In this document: piece by piece, positions 1-4,802 of the stretch
Position numbering within the stretch: position 1 is the stretch's first letter
How the letters are laid out: each line of letters opens with the position of its first letter
NCBI GenBank assembly: GCA_043822885.1
Contig: JBDRBI010000066.1
Span: 1 to 8,029, forward strand
Source: Aadella sp043822885
GTDB lineage: Bacteria; Omnitrophota; Gorgyraeia; Tantalellales; Tantalellaceae
Direction of reading: 5' to 3'
DNA: 8,029 nucleotides
Notes under the pieces: model-generated
Seen by the model: the letters and a program-made list of their open reading frames with translations, nothing else
The model's database searches: none
What the model was told of the DNA's origin: nothing
Position numbers and translations under genes: made by a program

Positions 1-505
1 CAGGAAAATGGTTTTTCTCGGAGCATGCGGAGGTTTCGGCGATTGCGAAATAGGGGATATCGTTGTAGGGAAAAGAGCGTTTAACGGAGAAGGTTTCAGC
101 AGATATCATAACGGAACGAGTGATCTTAAAGATATTTCTGACGCGAAAAATATGATAGATTGTTCCGAGAAATATACCGGAGAGCTGAAAGATCTTTTAT
201 GTAAAAAAAAGGGATCGTTCAAGACGGGGGATATTTACACCATAGGTTCTATGACCGCAGAAAATGAGGATCTTTTGACGCGGATAGAAAAGGGGGGATT
301 TAAAGCTATTGAGATGGAATTATCCGCGGTATATAACGGAGCGAGAAATAACGGCGCGGAAGTAGCGGGTCTCTTATTTGTGAGCGATCTTCCTCTCAAA
401 AAACCCATATGGGAAACCGCGGTATCGGATGAGGATAGAAAAAAAGTCTCCGTATCTATGAAGAAAATAGTGAAAATAGCGGTAGAGTTCGTAGCGGGCA
501 AATAG
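1..505 (+). CDS. Nucleoside phosphorylase family protein, 5' end outside window
   Basis: The frame is open from the first complete codon (base 2), so the gene starts upstream; the ATG at 8 is probably internal. About 167 residues are visible, whereas the phosphorylase superfamily (PNP/UDP phosphorylase, MTA/SAH nucleosidase) usually has 230-300. Counting from the ATG at 8, LGACGGF (residues 4-10) followed by EIGDIVVGKRAF matches the phosphate/ribose loop and the 'GD-V-' strand of the family. IEMELSAVY (101-109) matches the ribose-binding E-M-E motif, and FVSD (124-127) holds the Asp that protonates the base in purine nucleoside phosphorylases. Members cleave the glycosidic bond of nucleosides in the cytoplasm for salvage. 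The substrate cannot be told from this fragment. The gene ends in TAG, with a palindrome nine bases later. The family call is fairly secure; the subfamily is open. Confidence 0.8.
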   Translation, partial: RKMVFLGACGGFGDCEIGDIVVGKRAFNGEGFSRYHNGTSDLKDISDAKNMIDCSEKYTGELKDLLCKKKGSFKTGDIYTIGSMTAENEDLLTRIEKGGFKAIEMELSAVYNGARNNGAEVAGLLFVSDLPLKKPIWETAVSDEDRKKVSVSMKKIVKIAVEFVAGK

Positions 506-514
506 AAAATGTAG

Positions 515-534
515 GGGCGGTTCGCGAACCGCCC
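515..534. repeat. 20-base perfect palindrome downstream of the phosphorylase gene
   Basis: The two halves, GGGCGGTTCG and CGAACCGCCC, are exact reverse complements, nine bases after the phosphorylase stop codon. In RNA this would fold into a strong GC-rich hairpin. No T-tract follows (the next bases are TTAAAG), so it is a poor intrinsic terminator. It more likely belongs to a dispersed palindromic (REP-like) repeat family; it could still stabilise or end the upstream transcript. Confidence 0.6.
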
Positions 535-556
535 TTAAAGAGTCACCTAGTCACCC

Positions 557-591
557 CCCCCGCTGCCTTCTTTTAGAACACGTGGCGGGGG
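557..591. repeat. GC-rich stem-loop, 7-bp stem
   Basis: CCCCCGC at 557-563 pairs with GCGGGGG at 585-591 across a 21-base loop that contains a CACGTG hexamer at its 3' edge. It sits between AGTCACC-type repeats on both sides. No function can be assigned. Confidence 0.4.
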
Positions 592-598
592 CAGGCAG

Positions 599-619
599 GT
601 CACCAGTCACCAGTCATAA
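599..619. repeat. Heptamer tandem repeat, GTCACCA type
   Basis: Two exact copies of GTCACCA (599-605, 606-612) and a third degenerate copy, GTCATAA (613-619). Related AGTCACC words lie at 541-547 and about 549-554. It is one of several 7-base-period arrays in this stretch. Confidence 0.7.
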
Positions 620-623
620 AAAA

Positions 624-650
624 TAGAAGTTAGAAGTTAGAAGTTAGAAG
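624..650. repeat. Heptamer tandem repeat, TAGAAGT x 4
   Basis: Three exact TAGAAGT units (624-630, 631-637, 638-644) are followed by a fourth copy lacking its last base (645-650). The period is exactly seven, but the sequence is unrelated to the GTCACCA array just upstream. Confidence 0.8.
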
Positions 651-680
651 GTAGATGCGAGAGGACGAAGGAAGAAGATG

Positions 681-735
681 AGGGTATAGGGTTTGGGGTT
701 TAGTTAGGGCGGGCTAGCCCTCTTTTCTATACCCT
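681..735. repeat. G-rich heptamer run inside an inverted repeat
   Basis: From 682 the sequence reads in sevens as GGGTATA, GGGTTTG, GGGTTTA, GTTAGGG, like a degenerate telomere-type heptamer. AGGGTATAG (681-689) is the exact reverse complement of CTATACCCT (727-735), giving a 9-bp stem. The intervening loop contains the palindrome GGGCTAGCCC (711-720). The strand bias flips here: G-rich on the left, and C-rich heptamers (AAACCCT) in the next array. Confidence 0.6.
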
Positions 736-791
736 GAACGCTAAACCCTAGAAAATGAACGCTGAACGCTAACCCCTAGAAAATGAACCCT
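736..791. repeat. Two 28-base tandem units, each four heptamers
   Basis: Unit one (736-763) and unit two (764-791) differ at only two bases. Each splits into four heptamers, roughly GAACGCT, AAACCCT, AGAAAAT, GAACGCT. A third, degenerate copy seems to continue after the twin hairpins (about 823-852: TAAACGT, TATACCC, TAGAAAC, TATGAAC). Confidence 0.75.
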
Positions 792-792
792 G

Positions 793-822
793 CCAGCCTG
801 AGGCTGGTCCGCCTTTGGCGGA
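793..822. repeat. Twin back-to-back hairpins
   Basis: CCAGCC-TGA-GGCTGG (793-807) is immediately followed by TCCGCC-TTT-GGCGGA (808-822). Both have perfect 6-bp stems and 3-base loops. The pair interrupts the 28-base tandem array, which appears to resume on its right, as if a small palindromic element had been inserted. No T-tract follows, so it is not an obvious terminator. Confidence 0.65.
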
Positions 823-852
823 AACGCTAAACGTTATACCCTAGAAACTATG

Positions 853-888
853 AACTTTTAAACCTTTTAACTTTTTAACTTTTAAACC
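853..888. repeat. 12-base direct repeat in an AT-rich leader
   Basis: AACTTTTAAACC occurs at 853-864 and again at 877-888, exactly 24 bases apart, with a related TTTTAACTTTTT between them. It lies just before the AAAGGAG ribosome binding site (893-899) of the DJ-1 family gene and could be its leader. No convincing -35/-10 pair was found here. Confidence 0.5.
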
Positions 889-904
889 GTTTAAAGGAGT
901 ACAA

Positions 905-1480
905 ATGAAGAAGAAGGCATTGATAGTTATTGCTCGGGGGTTTGAAGAGACCGAAGCGGTCATTCCGATAGACGTGCTCAGACGATCCGGAGTGAACGTG
1001 ACCGTAGCGAGTGTGGGCTCAAAAACCGTGACAGGAGCGCACAATATCACGATATACTGCGATAAAGAACTTAACGAATGTGAAGACGATTATGACGTGG
1101 TGATACTGCCGGGTGGTATGCCCGGAGCTGAAAATCTCGCCGGATCCATGAAACTTAAAAGCATTATATCCGAGACAATATCCCGGAAGAAAATAATAGC
1201 GGCCATATGCGCTTCACCGGCCATAGTACTGGCTCCTATGGGTATTCTTGACGGGAAAAAAGCGACATGTTATACCGGAATGGAAAAAAGTTTTTCATCG
1301 AAAATATCCTTCGTTGATGAGGATGTAGTCAAGGACGGGAATATAATAACCGGTAAGGGGCCGGGTACGGCTTTGTCCTTCGCTCTTAAAATAGCGGAGT
1401 CCCTCGTAGGAAAAGACAAAAGTGACATGATCGCGGAACAAATGATCGCGGAACAGTTTAGAGAGACCATAGACAAATAA
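905..1480 (+). CDS. DJ-1/PfpI (YajL/ThiJ-like) family protein
   Basis: This 191-residue protein has the size of human DJ-1 (189). Residues 12-36 (GFEETEAVIPIDVLRRSG...) align almost position for position with the DJ-1 N-terminus, and E17 corresponds to DJ-1 Glu18. The nucleophile elbow AAICASPAIVL places the reactive cysteine at C102. GKKATCYTG (117-125) and TGKGPGTALSFA (149-160) are also typical of the subfamily. Members are cytoplasmic; they have been linked to oxidative-stress protection, chaperone activity and glyoxalase/deglycase activity, and which applies here is unknown. AAAGGAG at 893-899 lies five bases before the ATG, which fixes the start. A 15-base tandem duplication near the 3' end adds a repeated MIAEQ (175-184). 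It stands alone between repeat-rich regions and converges on dinB. Confidence 0.9.
   Translation: MKKKALIVIARGFEETEAVIPIDVLRRSGVNVTVASVGSKTVTGAHNITIYCDKELNECEDDYDVVILPGGMPGAENLAGSMKLKSIISETISRKKIIAAICASPAIVLAPMGILDGKKATCYTGMEKSFSSKISFVDEDVVKDGNIITGKGPGTALSFALKIAESLVGKDKSDMIAEQMIAEQFRETIDK
1427..1456 (+). repeat. In-frame 15-base tandem duplication in the DJ-1 family gene
   Basis: ATGATCGCGGAACA at 1427-1440 recurs at 1442-1455, a period of 15 bases. It encodes MIAEQ twice near the C-terminus. The second copy is nearly identical, so the duplication is probably recent. The frame is kept. Confidence 0.7.
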
Positions 1481-1488
1481 TGACCGAT

Positions 1489-1509
1489 GTGTAATGTGTT
1501 ATGTGTAAT
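1489..1509. repeat. Heptamer tandem repeat, GTGTAAT type
   Basis: GTGTAAT (1489-1495), GTGTTAT (1496-1502) and GTGTAAT (1503-1509) run in tandem eight bases after the DJ-1 family stop codon. The 7-base period is the same as in the arrays at 599-791, with another unrelated sequence. Confidence 0.7.
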
Positions 1510-1513
1510 GAAT

Positions 1514-1692
1514 GAGATTGCTTCACCCCTTCGGGGTTCGCAATGACGGAGTTTCCAGACCGTCATTGCGAGCGACGACTACACCCCGTCATTGCGAGGA
1601 GGAGCAAAGCGACAACGAAGCAATCTCTTCCATATGCCAATTAGGGATTGCCGCGTCCCCCGGCTCTTCGGCCGGGGTCCTCGCAATGACGG
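1514..1692. repeat. Cluster of inverted-repeat (MITE/REP-like) units
   Basis: Four pieces share the termini CCGTCATTGCGAG and GAAGCAATCTC or their complements. Unit A (1514-1549) runs from GAGATTGCTTC to CGCAATGACGG with an ACCCC-TTC-GGGGT hairpin inside. Unit B is a short end fragment (1560-1572). Unit C (1586-1627) is a full copy in the opposite orientation; its last 11 bases are the exact complement of A's first 11. Unit D (1643-1692) has the A orientation with a perfect 7-bp stem, CCCCGGC/GCCGGGG (1658-1664/1671-1677). The cluster fills the space between the convergent DJ-1 family and dinB genes. No transposase is present, so these would be non-autonomous. The hairpins may also end transcription from both sides, though no T-tract is seen. 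Confidence 0.7.
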
Positions 1693-1711
1693 AATAGCAA
1701 TCATTCCCCAT

Positions 1712-2890
1712 TCATCCCCTCCGCCGAAGGGCGTTATCGCCGAATTTATTCACTATTTTGTCTATGGCTTTATGGAGACGTTCTTTCTTTTTGTCCGAGA
1801 AATCATCCGCGGTGAAGAGGTTGTCTCCGGGGGCGAGACCGAGGAGGTTAGATACGCGTACTCCCAGAAGCCGCACGCATTTGTCAAAGCCTATATTGAA
1901 CTCATCGATCTTCCGCAGAGATGTCCCGTATAGTACATCCGCGAAATTAGTGGAGGAGTTAATAGTCTCGGATCTGGTGTAAGTCTTGAAATCAGAGAAC
2001 CGTATCCTTAAGGTTATCGTTCTACCCTCGAGCCGGTCCTCACGTAATCTATGCGATACCTGTTCACTTAACTGCATCAGTGTATCTTTGATAAGGTCTA
2101 TATCACAGGTATCTTCCGCGAAGGTGTATTCATTGCTTACGGACTTTATTTCGTTATTTATCTCTACGTCCCGTTCATCGGATCCATTCGCGAGTGTCCA
2201 GATATGCGTGCCGTTCTCGCCGAATGCGTCCGCGAGTTCCTGTTCGTTCCGGGAAGAAATATCGCCTATGGTATATATCCCCATATTCTTAAGAATAACC
2301 GCCGTCTTTTTTCCGACACCCCACAGGCGTTCAATGGGAAGAGGACGGAGAAAATCCTGCACGGACTCACGCTCTACAACGGTCAATCCGTCGGGTTTTT
2401 TTATGTCAGACGCTATCTTAGCGACCATCTTGGTGGGCGCGAGTCCGAGAGAAGAGGTCAGGCCGGTCTTTTCTTTTATACGTTCTTTTATTTTTAGACA
2501 TGTCTCAAGAGGGGATCCGAAATGGTGGAAACTATCCGTAATATCCAGAAAGGCTTCATCCACGCTTACCGGCTCTACATGAGGAGTGAACATCTCAAGC
2601 AAGGAAAAGATATTGTGCGATACATTCGCGTATTTTCCCATGTCCGGGCTGATGAAAAAAGCGTTGGGACATTTCCTGTAAGCTATGGATATAGGCATTG
2701 CCGAATGTATACCGAATTTTCGGGCTTCGTAAGAACAGGTCGAAACAACCCCGCGTCCCCGGCCTTCCTTGGGAGAAGCGCCGATAACAACAGGTTTACC
2801 TCTGAGAGAAGGATCATCCCTCTGTTCGATGGACGCGAAAAAAGCATCCATATCAAGGTGTACTATGTATCGTGTTTTGGCCGTATTCAT
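1712..2890 (-). CDS. dinB: DNA polymerase IV (Y-family translesion polymerase)
   Basis: This 392-residue protein is an error-prone, non-proofreading polymerase that copies past damaged bases. From the ATG at 2890, HLDMDAFFASIEQ carries catalytic D13 and steric-gate F18. STCSYEARKFGI carries the nucleotide-binding Y54 and R57. SVDEAFLD supplies the metal ligands D111 and E112. SLGLAPTKMVAKIASD and the helix-hairpin-helix RLWGVGKKTA (from about 188) follow, then the little-finger domain (about 245-350). GDNLF (355-359) resembles a degenerate beta-clamp-binding motif. E. coli Pol IV has 351 residues. An in-frame TTG at 2899 overlaps the upstream stop as TTGA; I prefer the ATG, but neither start has a clear Shine-Dalgarno, so coupling to the upstream gene is likely. 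It is the last gene of a minus-strand operon after acr3 and the zinc-ribbon gene. No LexA box is evident just upstream. Confidence 0.95.
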   Translation of the reverse strand: MNTAKTRYIVHLDMDAFFASIEQRDDPSLRGKPVVIGASPKEGRGRGVVSTCSYEARKFGIHSAMPISIAYRKCPNAFFISPDMGKYANVSHNIFSLLEMFTPHVEPVSVDEAFLDITDSFHHFGSPLETCLKIKERIKEKTGLTSSLGLAPTKMVAKIASDIKKPDGLTVVERESVQDFLRPLPIERLWGVGKKTAVILKNMGIYTIGDISSRNEQELADAFGENGTHIWTLANGSDERDVEINNEIKSVSNEYTFAEDTCDIDLIKDTLMQLSEQVSHRLREDRLEGRTITLRIRFSDFKTYTRSETINSSTNFADVLYGTSLRKIDEFNIGFDKCVRLLGVRVSNLLGLAPGDNLFTADDFSDKKKERLHKAIDKIVNKFGDNALRRRG

Positions 2891-2895
2891 CCGGG

Positions 2896-3195
2896 TCAAA
2901 AGAGTTGATCATAGTAGGCCAATATCGTCCGCACCGATCCGATCGTCGCGATCGTGAGATAATAGCTTACCGAAAGAACTAAAATACTTATCAGGATCTT
3001 GCTATTTCGTTTATAACGGGGATTGATCCAGAGTAGCGGCAGGGCAAAAGGGCCGACGCATAAGAAAGCTATCACTAAAAAAGGCGTTTTTAAATACCAC
3101 TTAATGCCTTCTTTTTTATCGAAGAATTCACCGCAATATCTGCATTTTACGGCCTCTTCCTGTATTTCTTCCGCGCAAAATTGACATTTTTTCAT
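2896..3195 (-). CDS. Small zinc-ribbon protein with two membrane segments
   Basis: This 99-residue protein starts with a four-cysteine zinc ribbon (C4-x2-C7 and C18-x2-C21, CQFC...CRYC). Two hydrophobic stretches predicted to span the membrane follow: about 38-58 (TPFLVIAFLCVGPFALPLLW) and about 67-88. The ATG at 3195 is preferred because AAGGAGG lies five bases upstream; a longer in-frame start at 3222 would put coding sequence through a palindrome. Proteins of this shape (N-terminal zinc ribbon, short membrane tail) are common and mostly uncharacterised. The ribbon would sit in the cytoplasm if the N-terminus is inside. It follows acr3 by 49 bases and its TGA touches the start region of dinB, so the three are probably co-transcribed. 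No specific function can be given. Confidence 0.8.
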   Translation of the reverse strand: MKKCQFCAEEIQEEAVKCRYCGEFFDKKEGIKWYLKTPFLVIAFLCVGPFALPLLWINPRYKRNSKILISILVLSVSYYLTIATIGSVRTILAYYDQLF

Positions 3196-3200
3196 ATATC

Positions 3201-3207
3201 CCTCCTT
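3201..3207 (-). promoter_or_regulatory. Ribosome binding site fixing the zinc-ribbon gene start
   Basis: On the minus strand this reads AAGGAGG, a near-perfect Shine-Dalgarno, five bases before the ATG at 3195. It directly abuts the GGGGTC-A-GACCCC palindrome (3208-3220), so a hairpin there would end at the edge of the ribosome binding site. Confidence 0.8.
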
Positions 3208-3220
3208 GGGGTCAGACCCC
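3208..3220. repeat. GGGGTCAGACCCC palindrome
   Basis: Two 6-base arms, GGGGTC and GACCCC, flank a single A. In RNA it could form a 4- or 5-bp stem. On the plus strand a T-rich run (ATCTTTTTCTGTTTT) follows, giving a terminator-like look for plus-strand transcription, but the genes here read minus. I recall the same word as a dispersed palindrome near genes in many environmental genomes. Confidence 0.5.
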
Positions 3221-3244
3221 ATCTTTTTCTGTTTTACCGGACTA

Positions 3245-4318
3245 TCAAGCTGATTGCCTGAAAAAATGTTTTGTTTTCAGGCAAAAACGGACCAGCATCA
3301 GCATGACCGGCACTTCGATCAGTACTCCGACCACGGTCGCTAACGATGCTCCCGACGAAAGACCGAACAACATTGCGGAAGTAGCGATCGCGACCTCAAA
3401 ATGATTACTTGCCCCTATAAGCGCGGAAGGAGCCGCATCATGATAAGGTAAATTCAGCCATCTAGCCAATGCGTATGTTAAAGCAAAAATAAGGCATGTT
3501 TGAAGAAAGAGTGGTATTGCTATCAGAAATATGACCTGCGGCTGCCTGAGTATCAAGTCCCCTTTAAAAGAGAATAGCAGTATCAAAGTGATCAACAAGG
3601 CCCCGATAGAAACAGGGGTCAAAAAACGAAGGAATTTTTCCTCAAACCATTTGATTCCTTTTTTGGCGATGATCAGTTTCCTGGATTTATACCCTAAAAC
3701 AAGCGGCAGGCCCACGTAGATAACTACCGATAATACGATGGTCTGCCAGGGAATGGGCATTTGGTTAACACCCAAAAGCCACCCTCCTAAAGGAGCGTAA
3801 AGGAACAACATCGCTAGTGAGTTTATCGCTACCATAACAAGAGTGTGACCGTCATTACCTTTTGCCAAATGACCCCAAACAAGTACCATCGCCGTGCAGG
3901 GAGCTATTCCCAACAAGATACAGCCCGAGATATAAGAACGGTACATTTCGACCCGCATACCGCTTTTAACGATCTCAGATCCCGGAAGGGATCCTTTGAA
4001 TAGGACGCCCAGAAATAATGTAGCTATAACAAGCATGGTAAAAGGTTTAACGCACCAGTTAATGAACAGAGTAAGTAAGACCGGTTTCGGGGTCTTCCCG
4101 GCTTTAACGACTTCGGAAAAATCGATCTTCACCATTATAGGATACATCATAAAGAAAAGGCATATAGCGATGGGTATTGAAACCTGATAAACTGATATGT
4201 TATCTAATGTAACAGCGGCTTGAGGAAATAGTTTTCCCAAGACAATTCCCGCGGCGATACACCCAATAACCCATAAAGTGAGATATTTTTCAAAAACATT
4301 CAGTTTTCGCTCTTCCAT
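3245..4318 (-). CDS. acr3: ACR3 family arsenite efflux permease
   Basis: This 357-residue inner-membrane carrier exports arsenite (in some members antimonite) using the proton gradient. The family has about ten transmembrane helices, and the hydrophobic pattern and length fit. Two diagnostic regions are seen: GIAPCTAMVLVW with the invariant thiol C141, and GASNHFEVAIATS...FGLSSGASLATVVGVLIEVPVML with acidic E308 and E335. The ATG at 4318 is chosen because GGAG lies six bases upstream (4325-4328); an in-frame GTG at 4345 has no ribosome binding site and lies in the promoter. It is the first gene of the minus-strand operon. A sigma70-like promoter and palindromes lie upstream, but no arsR, arsenate reductase or arsM gene is in the window, so the regulator must lie elsewhere if there is one. 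Confidence 0.93.
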   Translation of the reverse strand: MEERKLNVFEKYLTLWVIGCIAAGIVLGKLFPQAAVTLDNISVYQVSIPIAICLFFMMYPIMVKIDFSEVVKAGKTPKPVLLTLFINWCVKPFTMLVIATLFLGVLFKGSLPGSEIVKSGMRVEMYRSYISGCILLGIAPCTAMVLVWGHLAKGNDGHTLVMVAINSLAMLFLYAPLGGWLLGVNQMPIPWQTIVLSVVIYVGLPLVLGYKSRKLIIAKKGIKWFEEKFLRFLTPVSIGALLITLILLFSFKGDLILRQPQVIFLIAIPLFLQTCLIFALTYALARWLNLPYHDAAPSALIGASNHFEVAIATSAMLFGLSSGASLATVVGVLIEVPVMLMLVRFCLKTKHFFRQSA

Positions 4319-4340
4319 TTTTCTCTCCAACACATTGTAA

Positions 4341-4359
4341 ATCACCCAAGAATGATTCT
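4341..4359 (-). promoter_or_regulatory. Candidate operator at the acr3 promoter
   Basis: Two overlapping dyads cover the -10 region and likely start site: AGAAT-G-ATTCT (4349-4359, perfect) and ATCA-N8-TGAT (4341-4356). A third dyad, GCAAT-N7-ATTGC (4380-4396), overlaps the -35. ArsR/SmtB repressors often bind ATCA/TGAT-type dyads at such positions. The link to arsenic is inference from the downstream gene. Confidence 0.35.
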
Positions 4360-4383
4360 ACACTAAACAAAAACCTCTTGCAA
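4355..4383 (-). promoter_or_regulatory. Predicted sigma70-type promoter for the acr3 operon
   Basis: On the minus strand, TTGCAA (4378-4383; 4 of 6 to the -35 consensus) and TAGAAT (4355-4360; 5 of 6 to the -10) are separated by exactly 17 bases. Transcription would start about 30 bases before the acr3 ATG. Confidence 0.55.
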
Positions 4384-4431
4384 TTCATTTCATTGCGGTG
4401 GGTTAAATCGAATGACCCCGCTTGATGTTGC

Positions 4432-4460
4432 TTGACTTTTTTGGTACAAGGTAGTAGATT
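4432..4460 (+). promoter_or_regulatory. Predicted plus-strand promoter, divergent from acr3
   Basis: TTGACT (4432-4437; 5 of 6) and TAGATT (4455-4460; 4 of 6) are separated by 17 bases. It is the only good plus-strand promoter seen before the V4R operon. Its -35 lies about 50 bases from that of acr3, so one regulator could affect both directions. Confidence 0.5.
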
Positions 4461-4522
4461 TAATGCTGGACCGCAAGGGAAGGATAAAGTGGAAATAAAA
4501 AGGACAAAAATATGGGATTTTG

Positions 4523-4554
4523 AGGCAATTTCATAAAAGGGTTGCCTTTTTTTT
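4523..4554 (+). terminator. Terminator-like hairpin with T-tract
   Basis: AGGCAA (4523-4528) pairs with TTGCCT (4542-4547) over a 13-base loop, and the stem runs into eight consecutive T residues (4547-4554). The stem is short for a strong terminator. It lies about 65-90 bases after the predicted start of transcription from the promoter at 4432-4460 and before any evident coding sequence, so it could act as an attenuator or end a small RNA. Confidence 0.45.
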
Positions 4555-4638
4555 GTTTTGATGAAGTGCGAGAAATGGAATACCGGCATTCAGAATTAGC
4601 GACTCGACAAAAAACTGATAAACAAGAGGAAACATAAT

Positions 4639-4728
4639 ATGAAGAAAACATGGATCTTGACAGTCGGATTGATGGCACTTTTTAGTTTTAGTTCGATCTC
4701 TTATGCTGCGCAGACGATTGTTGCTTAA
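4639..4728 (+). CDS. 29-residue ORF that is almost only a signal peptide (probable gene remnant)
   Basis: The ORF begins MKKTWILTVG, continues with a hydrophobic core (about 5-18), and reaches SISYA-AQ, a good signal peptidase I site after residue 23. Only six residues would remain in the mature part. AGAGGA lies eight bases before the ATG, so it could be translated. The TAA at 4726 interrupts it, but dropping one base of the TT at 4725-4726 joins it to the frame ending at 4798 and gives a secreted peptide of about 49 residues. It is therefore either a decayed or frameshifted start of an exported-protein gene or a real tiny secreted peptide. It is too short for typical automatic gene calling. 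Confidence 0.4.
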   Translation: MKKTWILTVGLMALFSFSSISYAAQTIVA

Positions 4729-4735
4729 AAAGAAG

Positions 4736-4798
4736 ATGGGGAGCCTTGAGCAATTCAATAAACTTGCCGTGGGAAGAGAGCTGAAAATAGGGAGATGA
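4736..4798 (+). pseudogene. 20-codon frame after the signal-peptide ORF, possible continuation of it
   Basis: ATG at 4736 opens a frame reading MGSLEQFNKLAVGRELKIG and ending TGA at 4798, four bases before the V4R start codon. It is shifted one base relative to the signal-peptide ORF. The most economical reading is that both are one broken gene. It may instead act only by bringing ribosomes up to the V4R start. I do not recognise the peptide. Confidence 0.3.
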
Positions 4799-4802
4799 TA
4801 AG

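Noticed and set aside
599..791. CRISPR array
   Set aside because: Units are 7 or 28 bases in direct tandem with no unique spacers, and no cas gene is present.
815..840. Promoter TTGGCG/TATACC before the DJ-1 family gene
   Set aside because: The spacer is only 14 bases and both boxes fall within repeat elements.
1512..1933. Plus-strand ORFs through the inverted-repeat cluster
   Set aside because: They read mostly through repeat units and then antisense to dinB; the translation has the RHCEE-like pattern typical of translated repeats.
1712..2908. Several plus-strand ORFs of 60-200 codons across the dinB region
   Set aside because: They are antisense shadows of a clear dinB gene with all catalytic motifs; their translations show no domain pattern and no ribosome binding sites.
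3208..3235. Plus-strand intrinsic terminator formed by GGGGTCAGACCCC and a T-rich run
   Set aside because: All genes nearby read on the minus strand and the T-run is interrupted, so it was kept only as a palindromic repeat.
4467..4638. Known riboswitch in the leader before the V4R operon
   Set aside because: I compared it by eye with c-di-GMP, cobalamin, SAM, fluoride and Moco consensus features and saw none; only a simple hairpin with T-tract is supported.
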